Source: Phenylobacterium sp. | Lineage (GTDB): Bacteria > Pseudomonadota > Alphaproteobacteria > Caulobacterales > Caulobacteraceae | Direction of reading: 5' to 3' | Assembly: GCF_030697305.1 (NCBI RefSeq) | Contig: NZ_JAUYQL010000115.1 | Span: 1-53,796 of the forward strand | Length of the DNA: 53,796 nt | Shown: positions 15,468-23,772 of the stretch, one piece after another | How positions within the stretch are numbered: position 1 is the stretch's first letter | Layout of the letters: each line of letters begins with the position of its first letter | Made by a program: the position numbers and the translations under genes | The notes under the pieces: model-generated | Told to the model about the DNA's origin: nothing | Database searches by the model: none | Seen by the model: the letters and a program-made list of their open reading frames with translations, nothing else

Positions 15468-16129
15468 GCGATCCCGGTCAGACGAATGGGAGCCAGACCG
15501 AGCGCGAAGTCGAGGCGCTGCTGTTCGCCGCGGCGGGCCCGCTTGGCCTGGATGATTTCGCCCTGCGCCTGCCGCAGGGCGCGGACATCGACGGCGCGCT
15601 CGCCGCCCTGCAGGCCCGCTATGCGGGCCGGGGCGTGGAGCTGGCTTGCGTCGCCGGGCGCTGGCGCTTCCAGACAGCTCAGGACCTTGCCTGGCTGATG
15701 ACCCTGGAGCGCGAGGAGCCGAGGCGGCTGTCGCGCGCGGCGCAGGAGACGCTGGCGATCATCGCTTACCATCAACCGGTGACCCGGGCCGACATCGAGG
15801 CTGTGCGTGGCGTGCAGGCCAGTCGGGGCACCCTCGACGTGTTGCTGGAGCTGGGCCTGGTGCGCATGCGCGGACGCCGTCGCACGCCCGGCCGGCCGGT
15901 GACCTACGGGACGACGGACGCCTTCCTGGAACAATACGGGCTGGCCAACCTGGTCGACCTGCCGGGCGCCGCGGAAATGAAGGCCGCCGGCCTCCTGACC
16001 CTCGACATGGGGCCGGACTTCGCCGTGCCCGATCCGGCCGCCGGCCATCCCGACGAGGACCCGCTGGATGACGCCGACGCCGCGCAATTCCACACCGACT
16101 ACCTCGCCGCGGACGGATCGGACGCCTGA
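15464..16129 (+). CDS. scpB: Segregation and condensation protein B
   Basis: The protein has 221 residues. ScpB forms a dimer of winged-helix proteins bound to ScpA in the SMC complex. Features: EREVEALLFAAAGPLGLDDFA at the start, the central RRLSRAAQETLAIIAYHQPVTRADIE helix pair and RGRRRTPGRPVTYGTTDAFLEQYGL, all typical. The last 40 residues are acidic and disordered (HPDEDPLDDADAAQ). The GTG start overlaps the scpA stop. It is followed by 135 bases containing a possible promoter before tatA. Confidence 0.93.
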   Translation: MSDPGQTNGSQTEREVEALLFAAAGPLGLDDFALRLPQGADIDGALAALQARYAGRGVELACVAGRWRFQTAQDLAWLMTLEREEPRRLSRAAQETLAIIAYHQPVTRADIEAVRGVQASRGTLDVLLELGLVRMRGRRRTPGRPVTYGTTDAFLEQYGLANLVDLPGAAEMKAAGLLTLDMGPDFAVPDPAAGHPDEDPLDDADAAQFHTDYLAADGSDA

Positions 16130-16264
16130 CGCTTGGTGGCCAGATGTCGCGATCCTCGCCGCACCGTTCGGCCCGCCGTGGCGCTGGTGCGCGCGAGCGT
16201 CTATATAGCCGCTATGACGATGGGTGCGGCGCAGGACGCCGCGCCGCGATAGGAGTTTCGCCTG

Positions 16265-16477
16265 ATGGGCTCATTTTCGATCTGGCACTGGCTGATCGTG
16301 CTGGTGGTCGTGGCGCTGCTGTTCGGCGGACGCGGCAAGCTCTCCGGCATCATGGGCGACGCGGCCAAGGGCATCCGCGCCTTCAAGGACGGCCTCAAGG
16401 ACGAGCCGGAGAAAGCCGATGCTGCGGCCAAGCCGCTGACCGCCGCCGAGCGGGAAAAGGACGAAGTTCGCGGCTGA
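16265..16477 (+). CDS. tatA: Twin-arginine translocase subunit TatA
   Basis: The protein has 70 residues. TatA oligomerises to form the path for folded proteins with twin-arginine signals. One transmembrane helix (about 5-22, [18 protein letters not shown]) is followed by the hinge ([12 protein letters not shown]) and an amphipathic helix ([18 protein letters not shown]), then a charged tail. TAGGAG about 10 bases upstream of the ATG decides the start. It precedes tatB and tatC in the usual order. Confidence 0.93.
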   Translation: MGSFSIWHWLIVLVVVALLFGGRGKLSGIMGDAAKGIRAFKDGLKDEPEKADAAAKPLTAAEREKDEVRG

Positions 16478-16550
16478 TTTCCCGGCGGACCCGTGCGCGG
16501 CGCTTCAATGCGCTTGCGCGCGCGCCGGCCATGCTCTTTAGGCCTGGGCC

Positions 16551-17060
16551 ATGCTTCCCGAGATTGGCGCGACTGAACTTCTGGTGATCGCCGTGGTCGC
16601 CCTCATCGTCGTGGGTCCTAAGGACTTGCCGGTGCTGCTGCGTAAGCTCGGCCAGATGATGGCCCGCCTGCGCGGTATGGCGGCGGAATTCCGCGCCAGC
16701 TTCGACGAGATGGCCCGCCAGTCAGAGCTGGACGAACTGCGCGCCGAGGTCGAGGCGATGCGCCGCGGCCAGATGGCCGACCACGCCTCCCTGGCCGCCA
16801 GCGAAGCCCAGATGGCCGACATCTACGACGAACTCGGGCGTGGCCTGTCGGGCGTGACAACGCAGCCGCAACCCGCATTGCCTGCCGACGATCCTGTTCC
16901 AGAGGCGCCGGCGTCAGCGCCGAAGCCGCGCAAGCCCCGCGCCGCCAAGCCGGCCGGCGAGGCGGCGGCGAAACCCAAGACCGTGCGCGCGGCGCCGAAG
17001 TCCAAGTCGGCAAGCGCCGCGCCCAAGCCACGCGCCAAGTCAAAGGCCAAGGCGACGTGA
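16551..17060 (+). CDS. tatB: Sec-independent translocase subunit TatB
   Basis: The protein has 169 residues. TatB binds TatC and helps recognise twin-arginine signal peptides. It starts MLPEIGATELLVIAVVALIVVGPKDLPVLLRKLG, the standard TatB hairpin with the Glu and Pro of the GPKDLP hinge, then the amphipathic helix (about 25-75). The tail (about 95-169) is a long Lys/Ala/Pro-rich, probably disordered segment. It overlaps tatC by 4 bases (GTGA). Confidence 0.93.
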   Translation: MLPEIGATELLVIAVVALIVVGPKDLPVLLRKLGQMMARLRGMAAEFRASFDEMARQSELDELRAEVEAMRRGQMADHASLAASEAQMADIYDELGRGLSGVTTQPQPALPADDPVPEAPASAPKPRKPRAAKPAGEAAAKPKTVRAAPKSKSASAAPKPRAKSKAKAT

Positions 17061-17950
17061 GCGCGCCGCATCACGACGAGGAAGAGATCGAGGCTTCCCG
17101 CGCGCCGCTGCTGGATCACCTGATCGAGCTGCGCAAGCGGCTGATCGTCTGCGTGGCGGCGATCATCATCGGCTTCGCCATCTGCTTCGGCTTCTCCAAG
17201 CAGATCTACATCGCGCTGCTGCATCCCTTCGAGATCGCCGCCCAACTGCTGGCCGCCCAGAAGACCGGTCACAGCCACGGCGCCTTCGATCTGTTGCTGG
17301 CCCTGGTCGGCATGAAGGAGGTGCCCAGCGTCGCCGGGGCCGGCCTGAAGCTGGTGTTCACCGCGCCGCTCGAGTTCTTCTTCACCAAGCTTAAGCTGGC
17401 GGCGTTCGGCGCGGTGGTGCTGACCTTCCCGGTGCTCGCCTCGCAGGTCTACGCCTTCGTCGCGCCCGGCCTCTATCGCCGCGAGCGCAAGGCCTTCCTG
17501 CCGTTCCTGCTGGCCGCGCCGGCGCTGTTCGCGCTGGGGGCGGCGCTCGTCTACTTCATCATCCTGCCGTTCGTGCTGTGGTTCTCGCTGTCGCAGCAGA
17601 TCTTCGGCGCGGGTGCGATCTCGGTGGAGCTGCTGCCCAAGGTCTCGGACTATCTGACCCTGGTCACCACCCTGCTGCTGGCGTTCGGGCTCTGCTTCCA
17701 GTTGCCGGTGGTGCTGACCCTGCTGGGGATGGGCGGGATCGTCACCTCCAAGGCGCTGTCGCAGGGCCGGCGTTATGCGATCGTCGCGGTGTTCGTGGTC
17801 GCCGCCGTGCTGACCCCGCCGGATCCGATCAGCCAGACCCTGCTCGCGGTGCCGATCATCCTTCTCTACGAGATCTCGATCCTGTGCGTGCGCCTCATCG
17901 AGCGCGGTCGCCGGCGCGAGGACGAAGCCCGTGGCGTGGTCCCGGTCTAG
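17057..17950 (+). CDS. tatC: Sec-independent translocase subunit TatC
   Basis: The protein has 297 residues. TatC is the six-helix receptor for twin-arginine signal peptides. The cytosolic N-terminus has the conserved APLLDHLIELRKRLI (signal-binding Glu), followed by hydrophobic helices including the TFPVLASQVYAFVAPGLYRRERK loop and RRYAIVAVFVVAAVLTPPDPISQ, both diagnostic. The GTG start overlaps tatB. It is somewhat longer than the E. coli protein because of the first periplasmic loop (about 60-105), as in other alphaproteobacteria. Confidence 0.95.
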   Translation: MSAPHHDEEEIEASRAPLLDHLIELRKRLIVCVAAIIIGFAICFGFSKQIYIALLHPFEIAAQLLAAQKTGHSHGAFDLLLALVGMKEVPSVAGAGLKLVFTAPLEFFFTKLKLAAFGAVVLTFPVLASQVYAFVAPGLYRRERKAFLPFLLAAPALFALGAALVYFIILPFVLWFSLSQQIFGAGAISVELLPKVSDYLTLVTTLLLAFGLCFQLPVVLTLLGMGGIVTSKALSQGRRYAIVAVFVVAAVLTPPDPISQTLLAVPIILLYEISILCVRLIERGRRREDEARGVVPV

Positions 17951-18043
17951 CGATTCTCGGCTCCGCCTTGCGGCTGCAGGGTTGGCCGGTTCCTCAACGC
18001 GCTCTAGACAGGGCCGCCTGACACCACGAGCCGCGGCGAATCC

Positions 18044-19324
18044 ATGCACGACATCCGAGCCATTCGCGAAAACCCCGAGGTCTACGAAAACGCCTGGGCC
18101 GCGAAGGGCAAGTCAGGCGTCGCCGCCGAGGCCATTGCGCTGGACGCCAGGTTGCGTGCGGCGAAGCTGGCGCTGGAGACCGCCCAGAGCCGCCGCAATG
18201 AAGCCTCCAAACTGATCGGCCAGGCCAAGGCCAAGAAGGACGAAGCCGAAGCCCAGCGCCTGATGTCCGAGGTGGAGCAGGTCAAAGGCGTGCTGGCCGA
18301 GCAGGCCGAGGCCGAGCGCGCCGCGGCCGACGCGCTGCAGGATCTGCTCTCGCAAATGCCGAACATCCCGCTTCCCGACGTTCCGGCGGGGGCTGACGAG
18401 CACGACAATGTCGAAGTTCGGCGCTGGGGCGAACCCGCCGCTATCGCCAATCCTCGCGACCACGTGGACCTCGGGGAGCGGCTGGGATTGGTCGATTTCG
18501 AGGCCGCCGCACGCATGAGCGGCGCGCGCTTCGTGATCCTGAAGGGCCAGATCGCGCGGCTCGAGCGCGCGCTTGGCCAGTTCATGCTCGACCTGCAGAC
18601 CCAGCAGCACGGCTACATCGAGGTCTCGCCGCCGCTGTTGGTCAATGACGCGGCCGCCTACGGTACCGACAAGCTGCCGAAATTCGCCGAAGACCTTTTC
18701 AAGACCACAGACGGACGCTGGCTGATCCCGACGGCGGAAGTGCCGCTAACCAGCCTGGTCATGGGACAGATCGTCGCCGAGGAAGACCTGCCGATGCGCT
18801 TCACGGCGCTGACGCCATGCTTCCGTTCCGAGGCCGGGGCTTCGGGCCGCGACACACGCGGGATGATCCGCCAGCATCAGTTCTACAAGGTCGAGCTAGT
18901 CTCGATCACGACTCCCGAGGAGTCCGAGGCCGAGCACGAGCGAATGGTCGGTTGCGCCGAGGCCGTGCTGAGGGCGTTGGAATTGCCCTATCGCACCATG
19001 CTGCTCTGCAAGGGCGACATGGGATTCGGTGCGCGCAAGACTTACGACCTTGAGGTCTGGATCCCCTCGGAGGGCCGCTATCGCGAGATCAGCTCGATCT
19101 CCAACTGCGGCGACTTCCAGGCAAGGCGGATGGACGCCCGCGCCAAGAAGGCCGGTGAGAAGGGCACGCGCTTCGTTCACACGCTCAACGGCTCGGGGCT
19201 CGCGGTCGGGCGCACCCTGGTGGCGGTGATGGAGAACTACCAGGAAGAGGACGGCCGCATCGCCATTCCCAAGGTCCTGCAACCCTATCTGTCGGACGCG
19301 ACGCACATCGGCGCGCCGCGATGA
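18044..19324 (+). CDS. serS: Seryl-tRNA synthetase
   Basis: The protein has 426 residues. It charges tRNA-Ser. The first 110 residues form the coiled-coil arm that grips the tRNA's long variable arm. Class II motifs follow: motif 2 in [20 protein letters not shown] and motif 3 in [18 protein letters not shown], plus the TAEVPLTSL pocket strand. The ATG at 18044 opens directly on [15 protein letters not shown], the normal start of the family. It overlaps surE by 4 bases (ATGA), an uncommon coupling of a synthetase to a nucleotidase. Confidence 0.96.
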   Translation: MHDIRAIRENPEVYENAWAAKGKSGVAAEAIALDARLRAAKLALETAQSRRNEASKLIGQAKAKKDEAEAQRLMSEVEQVKGVLAEQAEAERAAADALQDLLSQMPNIPLPDVPAGADEHDNVEVRRWGEPAAIANPRDHVDLGERLGLVDFEAAARMSGARFVILKGQIARLERALGQFMLDLQTQQHGYIEVSPPLLVNDAAAYGTDKLPKFAEDLFKTTDGRWLIPTAEVPLTSLVMGQIVAEEDLPMRFTALTPCFRSEAGASGRDTRGMIRQHQFYKVELVSITTPEESEAEHERMVGCAEAVLRALELPYRTMLLCKGDMGFGARKTYDLEVWIPSEGRYREISSISNCGDFQARRMDARAKKAGEKGTRFVHTLNGSGLAVGRTLVAVMENYQEEDGRIAIPKVLQPYLSDATHIGAPR

Positions 19325-20097
19325 GGATCCTGGTCACCAACGACGACGGGATCCACGCCGAGGGTCTGGGGGCGCTGGAGCGTATCGCCGCCTCGCTGAG
19401 CGACGACGTCTGGGTGTGCGCGCCGGAATACGAGCAGTCGGGGGCCTCGCGCGCGCTGACGCTGTCCGAGCCGATCCGCGTGCGCAAGGTCGGCCACCGG
19501 CGCTTCGCCGCCACGGGCACGCCCACCGACTGCGTAATGCTGGCGATCAACGAACTGATCGATGGCGATCGGCCGGACCTGGTGCTGTCAGGCGTCAACC
19601 GCGGCCCCAACATCGCCGAGGACGTGACCATGTCGGGCACCGTCGCCGGCGCCATCGAAGGCATGGCGCTGGGCGTCCCCGCAATCGCCCTCTCGCAGGC
19701 CGGCCGCCCCGATGACATGGAAGGCTTCTTCGCCCCCGCCGAGACCTTCGCGCCCGGCATCATCCGCCGTCTGACCGCGCAGGGCTGGCCGGGGGATGTC
19801 GTGATGAACGTCAACTTCCCGGTGATCGAGCCGGGCGCCGCCGCCGAGGTCGAGGTCACCCGCCAGGGATTCCGTGACGTGCAGGTGCGCCACGCGGAGC
19901 GGCGCACCGACCTGCGTGGCCGCGACTACTACTGGATCGGCTTTCGGCAATTCCGTTCGGAGCCTGCGGCCGGCACCGACCTGCGCGCATTCTACGAGGG
20001 CCGGATCTCGGTTACGCCCTTGCACATTGATCTTACGCACGCCGCCACCGTCGAGGCCTTGAAGAAGGTGCTGGACGGCGCGGCCCCATCGCTTTGA
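19321..20097 (+). CDS. surE: 5'/3'-nucleotidase SurE
   Basis: The protein has 258 residues. SurE removes phosphate from nucleoside monophosphates in stationary phase and stress. The metal site begins at [13 protein letters not shown] (Asp8, Asp9), continues with the Ser in [13 protein letters not shown] and the Asn in [19 protein letters not shown]. Length and motifs are standard. Its start overlaps serS and its stop (TTGA) overlaps a possible TTG start of pcm. The surE-pcm pairing is widespread and links both to survival in stationary phase. Confidence 0.95.
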   Translation: MRILVTNDDGIHAEGLGALERIAASLSDDVWVCAPEYEQSGASRALTLSEPIRVRKVGHRRFAATGTPTDCVMLAINELIDGDRPDLVLSGVNRGPNIAEDVTMSGTVAGAIEGMALGVPAIALSQAGRPDDMEGFFAPAETFAPGIIRRLTAQGWPGDVVMNVNFPVIEPGAAAEVEVTRQGFRDVQVRHAERRTDLRGRDYYWIGFRQFRSEPAAGTDLRAFYEGRISVTPLHIDLTHAATVEALKKVLDGAAPSL

Positions 20098-20108
20098 CGA
20101 CACCCGCC

Positions 20109-20765
20109 ATGGCCCAAGACGACGACACGCCGCAGGAACGCCTGGCCCGCCTGGTGCTCGTGCTCCGCTCGCAAGGGGTCACCGAGCCTGCGGTGCTGAA
20201 CGCCATCGAGAGCACGCCGCGCGACCTGTTCACTCCCGACCTGTTCCGCGAGCGCTCATGGGAGGATTCGGCCCTGCCGATCGCCTGCGGCCAGACGATT
20301 AGCCAGCCATTCATCGTCGGCCTGATGACCCAGGCGTTGAACCTGGAGCCGCGCTCGCGTGTGCTGGAGATCGGCACCGGGTCTGGATACCAGACTACAA
20401 TCCTCTCCAAGCTCGCGCGGCTGGTCTACACGGTCGAACGCTACCGCACGCTGATGAGCGAGGCCGAGGCGCGGTTTCGTACCCTGGGCTTGACCAATAT
20501 CATCACCCGCTTCGGCGACGGGGGGGAGGGATGGCGCGAGCAGGCGCCTTTTGACCGCATTATGGTCACGGCCGCGGCGCCGGACGAGCCGACAGCCCTT
20601 CTCGCGCAACTGAAGCCGTCGGGAATCCTGGTCGCGCCCGTCGGTCGCGGTCCTGTGCAGAGCCTCAAACGCTATACCGGCGACGGCGGGGGCGGGATCA
20701 CGGTCGAGGAATTGACCGAGGTTCGTTTCGTGCCCCTGCTCGACGGTGTGGCGAAGGATCTCTGA
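20109..20765 (+). CDS. pcm: Protein-L-isoaspartate O-methyltransferase
   Basis: The protein has about 218 residues. It methylates L-isoaspartyl residues in aged proteins, starting their repair, using S-adenosylmethionine. The conserved ALPIACGQTISQPFIVGLMT, SAM motif I LEIGTGSGYQTT and the ILVAPVGRG strand are present. ATG 20109 is chosen; a TTG at 20094 overlapping the surE stop would add five residues and give tighter coupling. No strong ribosome site precedes either, which fits coupled translation from surE. Confidence 0.92.
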   Translation: MAQDDDTPQERLARLVLVLRSQGVTEPAVLNAIESTPRDLFTPDLFRERSWEDSALPIACGQTISQPFIVGLMTQALNLEPRSRVLEIGTGSGYQTTILSKLARLVYTVERYRTLMSEAEARFRTLGLTNIITRFGDGGEGWREQAPFDRIMVTAAAPDEPTALLAQLKPSGILVAPVGRGPVQSLKRYTGDGGGGITVEELTEVRFVPLLDGVAKDL

Positions 20766-20796
20766 GCGCATTCGCGGAGCATCCATCTCCGCGGTC

Positions 20797-20811
20797 TTAA
20801 CTCGCCGTCAA
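20797..20811. promoter_or_regulatory. CtrA-like box upstream of dipM
   Basis: TTAA (20797-20800), seven bases, then TCAA (20808-20811), followed by CCATG. This is one mismatch from the CtrA consensus TTAA-N7-TTAA and lies 44 bases before the dipM start, a suitable place for activation of a cell-cycle-timed division gene. Confidence 0.4.
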
Positions 20812-20854
20812 CCATGGCGCCCCGAGTGATTCAGACTCTCTGGCAGGAGCGGCG

Positions 20855-22309
20855 ATGACCCAATTCCTGATTCGAGCCGCATCGGTCGCGGCCGGCGCTC
20901 TGGCCTTGGCTGGGTGCGCGTCTTACGAGCCGTTCGAGGCGACTCAGATGGAGGCGCCGCGGCCGAATTTTCCCACGCGGTTGCCGGACGGCGCGGCCAC
21001 ACCCGCTCCGCAGTACGATCCCGCCGCACCGCAGGCTCGTCCCACGACGCCGGTTCAGGCCCGCCCGCTGGAACCCGCCGCACCGTCCGGTCCAGGCTAT
21101 GTGACGCCCTCGACGCCGCCGGAGGGCCCGCGCCCGCAACCTTCGCCCGCGCCGACCTACAACCCGTTCCCAACCTCGCCGCCGCCCGCCGTGATCGCTG
21201 CGCCGCCAGTGCGGCCTCAGGCGCCAGCGACCCGTACGGTCACCCGCGCCACGGTCACCGGCAAGGTGGTCGAGGTCGACGCGCCGCCCAAGACCTACAC
21301 CGTACAGAAGGGCGACAACCTCGACGGCATCGCCCGCAAGCTGGACACCGACCGCAAGCAACTTGCCGACGACAACAAGCTGAAATCGCCCTACGCGCTG
21401 AAGCCCGGCCAGACGCTGAAAGGGCCATCCAGCAAGGCCAAGGCCTATGTCGTCGGATCGGGCGACACCCTGTTCGCCGTCGCCCGCCGCTTCGGCGTCA
21501 CCGCCAAAGCCCTGGCCGACGCCAACGACCTGAAACCCAACGCGACCATCCGCTCGGGCCGCAAGCTGGTGCTGCCGGACGGATACAAGGACAAGGGCCC
21601 GATCCAGGTGAAGGTCACCGTGCCGGCGCCTGCGCCGGCCGCGCCGCCCGTGGTGGTCGCCGCGCCGCCGCCCGCCGCGCCGCCCTACCAGCGCCCGACC
21701 CAGCCGGTGGTCGGCCCGACGCCGCCGCCTTACTCGCGGCCGGTGCAGCCGCCGGCGACGCTTCCGCCCGCGCCGCAGCCCTATTCGCGGCCGACGACCC
21801 CGCAGCCGCCCGCACCACGGCCAGCGACCACCACGCCGGGGCGCCCGGCCACGCCCGCGCCGACCATCGTGCCCAGCAGCGGCGCACTCAGCGACGTGCA
21901 GATCTCGCAGCTCGGTCGGGGACGTTTCGCCTGGCCGCTGCGAGGCGAGGTGATCTCCGACTTCGGTCCCAAGGGCACGGGCCAGCGCAATGACGGCCTC
22001 AACGTGCGCGCCAACCAGGGCGACTCCGTGCGCGCCGCTGCGGCGGGTGACGTCGTCTACGCCGGCGACCAGGTGCCCGGCTTCGGCAACCTGGTGTTGA
22101 TCAAGCACACCGACGGCTGGGTCACCGCCTATGGCCACCTGTCGCGCGTCGACGTGAAGATGCAGCAGAAGGTCACGCAGGGTCAGCAGATCGGCCAGGC
22201 CGGCTCGTCCGGGGGGGCGGCCGAGCCGCAGCTGCACTTCGAGGTCCGTTACGCCCCGTCGCCCGCCGATCGCGCCCGCCCGATCAACCCAGCGCTGGTG
22301 CTGCCTTAG
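20855..22309 (+). CDS. dipM: DipM-like LysM/LytM cell-division factor
   Basis: The protein has 484 residues. The signal sequence has a lipobox (LALAGC, Cys21), then a Pro-rich linker. Two LysM murein-binding domains follow (about 146-189, TYTVQKGDNLDGIA; and 196-240, AYVVGSGDTLFAVA), then a second Pro-rich linker and a LytM/M23 domain (about 355-484). The first zinc ligands of active M23 enzymes (HxGxD) read N-D-G-L-N here, while the later His in AYGHLS and LHFEV remain, so the domain is probably not catalytic and instead activates amidases, like EnvC, NlpD and Caulobacter DipM. Position after pcm and the CtrA-like box fit DipM. Confidence 0.82.
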   Translation: MTQFLIRAASVAAGALALAGCASYEPFEATQMEAPRPNFPTRLPDGAATPAPQYDPAAPQARPTTPVQARPLEPAAPSGPGYVTPSTPPEGPRPQPSPAPTYNPFPTSPPPAVIAAPPVRPQAPATRTVTRATVTGKVVEVDAPPKTYTVQKGDNLDGIARKLDTDRKQLADDNKLKSPYALKPGQTLKGPSSKAKAYVVGSGDTLFAVARRFGVTAKALADANDLKPNATIRSGRKLVLPDGYKDKGPIQVKVTVPAPAPAAPPVVVAAPPPAAPPYQRPTQPVVGPTPPPYSRPVQPPATLPPAPQPYSRPTTPQPPAPRPATTTPGRPATPAPTIVPSSGALSDVQISQLGRGRFAWPLRGEVISDFGPKGTGQRNDGLNVRANQGDSVRAAAAGDVVYAGDQVPGFGNLVLIKHTDGWVTAYGHLSRVDVKMQQKVTQGQQIGQAGSSGGAAEPQLHFEVRYAPSPADRARPINPALVLP

Positions 22310-22320
22310 GGGTTCGGTCG

Positions 22321-22416
22321 CCCATCCCGGTGAAAGCCGGGCTCGAAGGTGATTCTGAATTAGCGCGCGGGTAGGGCGCTTACGCCGGAAATTCCGGGGT
22401 GAGCGGGTAGGGCGCT
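22321..22416. repeat. Dispersed inverted repeat (copy 1) plus 14-bp direct repeat
   Basis: The left arm 22321-22341 (CCCATCCCGGTGAAAGCCGG...) and right arm 22385-22407 (CCGGAAATTCCGGGGTGAGC...) match the arms of the palindrome at 28247-28336. The 14-mer GCGGGTAGGGCGCT occurs at 22367-22380 and again at 22403-22416. It lies between the convergent dipM and DUF815 genes and may end both transcripts. No gene is seen here. Confidence 0.6.
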
Positions 22417-22418
22417 GC

Positions 22419-23285
22419 CTACAGCGGCAGCGCCTTGCCCAGCTCGCCGGCCAGGTCGCGGATGAACTGGAAGGCGACGCGACCCGAACGCCCCCCGCGA
22501 AGCTGGGCCCACTGCAGCGCCCGACGTTCCAGCTCGGGCGAGGCGAGCTCGTAACGCTTGGCGTAGGTGTTCACCGCCTGCAGGTAGGTCTGCTGGTCCA
22601 TCGGCGGGAAACCGATCCACAGGCCGAAACGGTCGGAGACGCTTACCTCTTCCTCGGCGTCCTCGGCCGAGGCGATGGCGCCGCGATCGCCTTCTCCGTG
22701 GCCGCGCGGCATCAGATGGCGCCGGTTCGAGGTGGCGACGAACAGCACATTCTCCGGTGGGCCGGAGACGCCACCTTCCAGCGCCGACTTCAATGCTTTC
22801 GCGGCGGCCGCTCCCTCCTCGAACGACAGGTCGTCGCACAGGACCACGAAACTCTGTTCGGCGACCCGCAGCGCGTCGAACAGGCCGGGCAGGGCGGTCA
22901 CCTGGTCGCGATCGACCTCGACCAGCTTCAGATGCGTGCGGGATTCGCCCGCGGCCATGAAGGCGGCCTTGGCCATGGAGCTCTTGCCCGCGCCCCGCAC
23001 GCCCCACAGCAGCGCGTGGTTGAACGGCAGGCCGTCTGCGAAGCGTTCCAGGTTCTCCATGAAGCGCTGCTTCTGGCGATCGACCCCCACCAGGGCGTCG
23101 AGAGGAAGGGGATAGTCAGGGGCGGCGTGGAAACTGTTGTCGTCGGGCTCGTGACGGAACAGGCGCGCGTCGGCGAACGAGGGCGCGCCTGACGGTGGCG
23201 GGGCCAGCCGCTCCAGCGCCTCGGCGATGCGTTCCAGAATAGCTTTCAGATCGGCGTTCGCGAAGGAGTTGGGCTCTAGGGACAT
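22419..23285 (-). CDS. DUF815 family AAA-type ATPase
   Basis: The protein has 288 residues. It shows a Walker A (LLWGVRGAGKSSMAKA, about 90-103), Walker B (FVVLCDDLSFEEG), the NVLFVATSNRRHLMPR sensor region and an arginine-rich end (RGGRSGRVAFQFIRDLAGE). This is the DUF815 pattern, ATPases of unknown role that sit near sec or cell-envelope genes in many alphaproteobacteria. The ATG at 23285 (MSLEPNSF) is chosen because upstream codons in the open frame (to 23456) look non-coding. It diverges from yajC, sharing a 115-base promoter region. Confidence 0.85.
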   Translation of the reverse strand: MSLEPNSFANADLKAILERIAEALERLAPPPSGAPSFADARLFRHEPDDNSFHAAPDYPLPLDALVGVDRQKQRFMENLERFADGLPFNHALLWGVRGAGKSSMAKAAFMAAGESRTHLKLVEVDRDQVTALPGLFDALRVAEQSFVVLCDDLSFEEGAAAAKALKSALEGGVSGPPENVLFVATSNRRHLMPRGHGEGDRGAIASAEDAEEEVSVSDRFGLWIGFPPMDQQTYLQAVNTYAKRYELASPELERRALQWAQLRGGRSGRVAFQFIRDLAGELGKALPL

Positions 23286-23400
23286 GCCGCGGTCCATAAC
23301 CGGGCGGGCGTTCCATTGCAAAACAGGGCGCCAGCGCATAGCTTCCGCCGACCTCGAAACCGGCGCTCCCGCGCCGTGCGATCTGCACCTCGGAGACCTC

Positions 23401-23757
23401 ATGTTCGCGACCCCCGCCTTCGCCCAAACCGCCGGCGCCTCGGGCGACGCCGCCAATTTCCTGGCGGGGCCGATCGGCTCGATGCTTCCGCTCGTGGGCC
23501 TGGTCGTGCTGTTCTATTTCCTGATGATCCGCCCCCAACAGAAGCGGATGAAGCAGCACCAGGCGATGGTCGCCAACTTGAAGCGCAACGACACCGTGGT
23601 GCTGAACAGCGGCGTGATCGGCAAGGTGGTCCGGGTCGAGGAACGCGAGGTGGGCCTGGAGATCGCCACCGGCGTAACCATCAAGGTGGTCCGCGGGATG
23701 ATCTCCGAAGTGCGTACGCGGGGCGAGCCCGCCCCGGCGAACGACGCCAAGAAATAG
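23401..23757 (+). CDS. yajC: Preprotein translocase subunit YajC
   Basis: The protein has 118 residues. YajC is the small membrane partner of SecDF in the Sec translocon. One transmembrane helix (about 27-47, MLPLVGLVVLFYFLMIRPQQKR) with the typical MIRPQQKRMKQHQ cytosolic junction is followed by the YajC domain (LKRNDTVVLNSGVIGKVVRVE). An N-terminal extension (FATPAFAQTAGASG) is common in relatives. Fifteen bases separate it from secD in the same operon. Confidence 0.95.
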   Translation: MFATPAFAQTAGASGDAANFLAGPIGSMLPLVGLVVLFYFLMIRPQQKRMKQHQAMVANLKRNDTVVLNSGVIGKVVRVEEREVGLEIATGVTIKVVRGMISEVRTRGEPAPANDAKK

Positions 23758-23772
23758 GGGCGCCCCAGCGCC

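Noticed and set aside
18001-18043. T-box or other riboswitch before serS.
   Set aside because: The gap from tatC is only 93 bases, with no T-box core or conserved riboswitch sequence, and T-boxes are not usual in this group.
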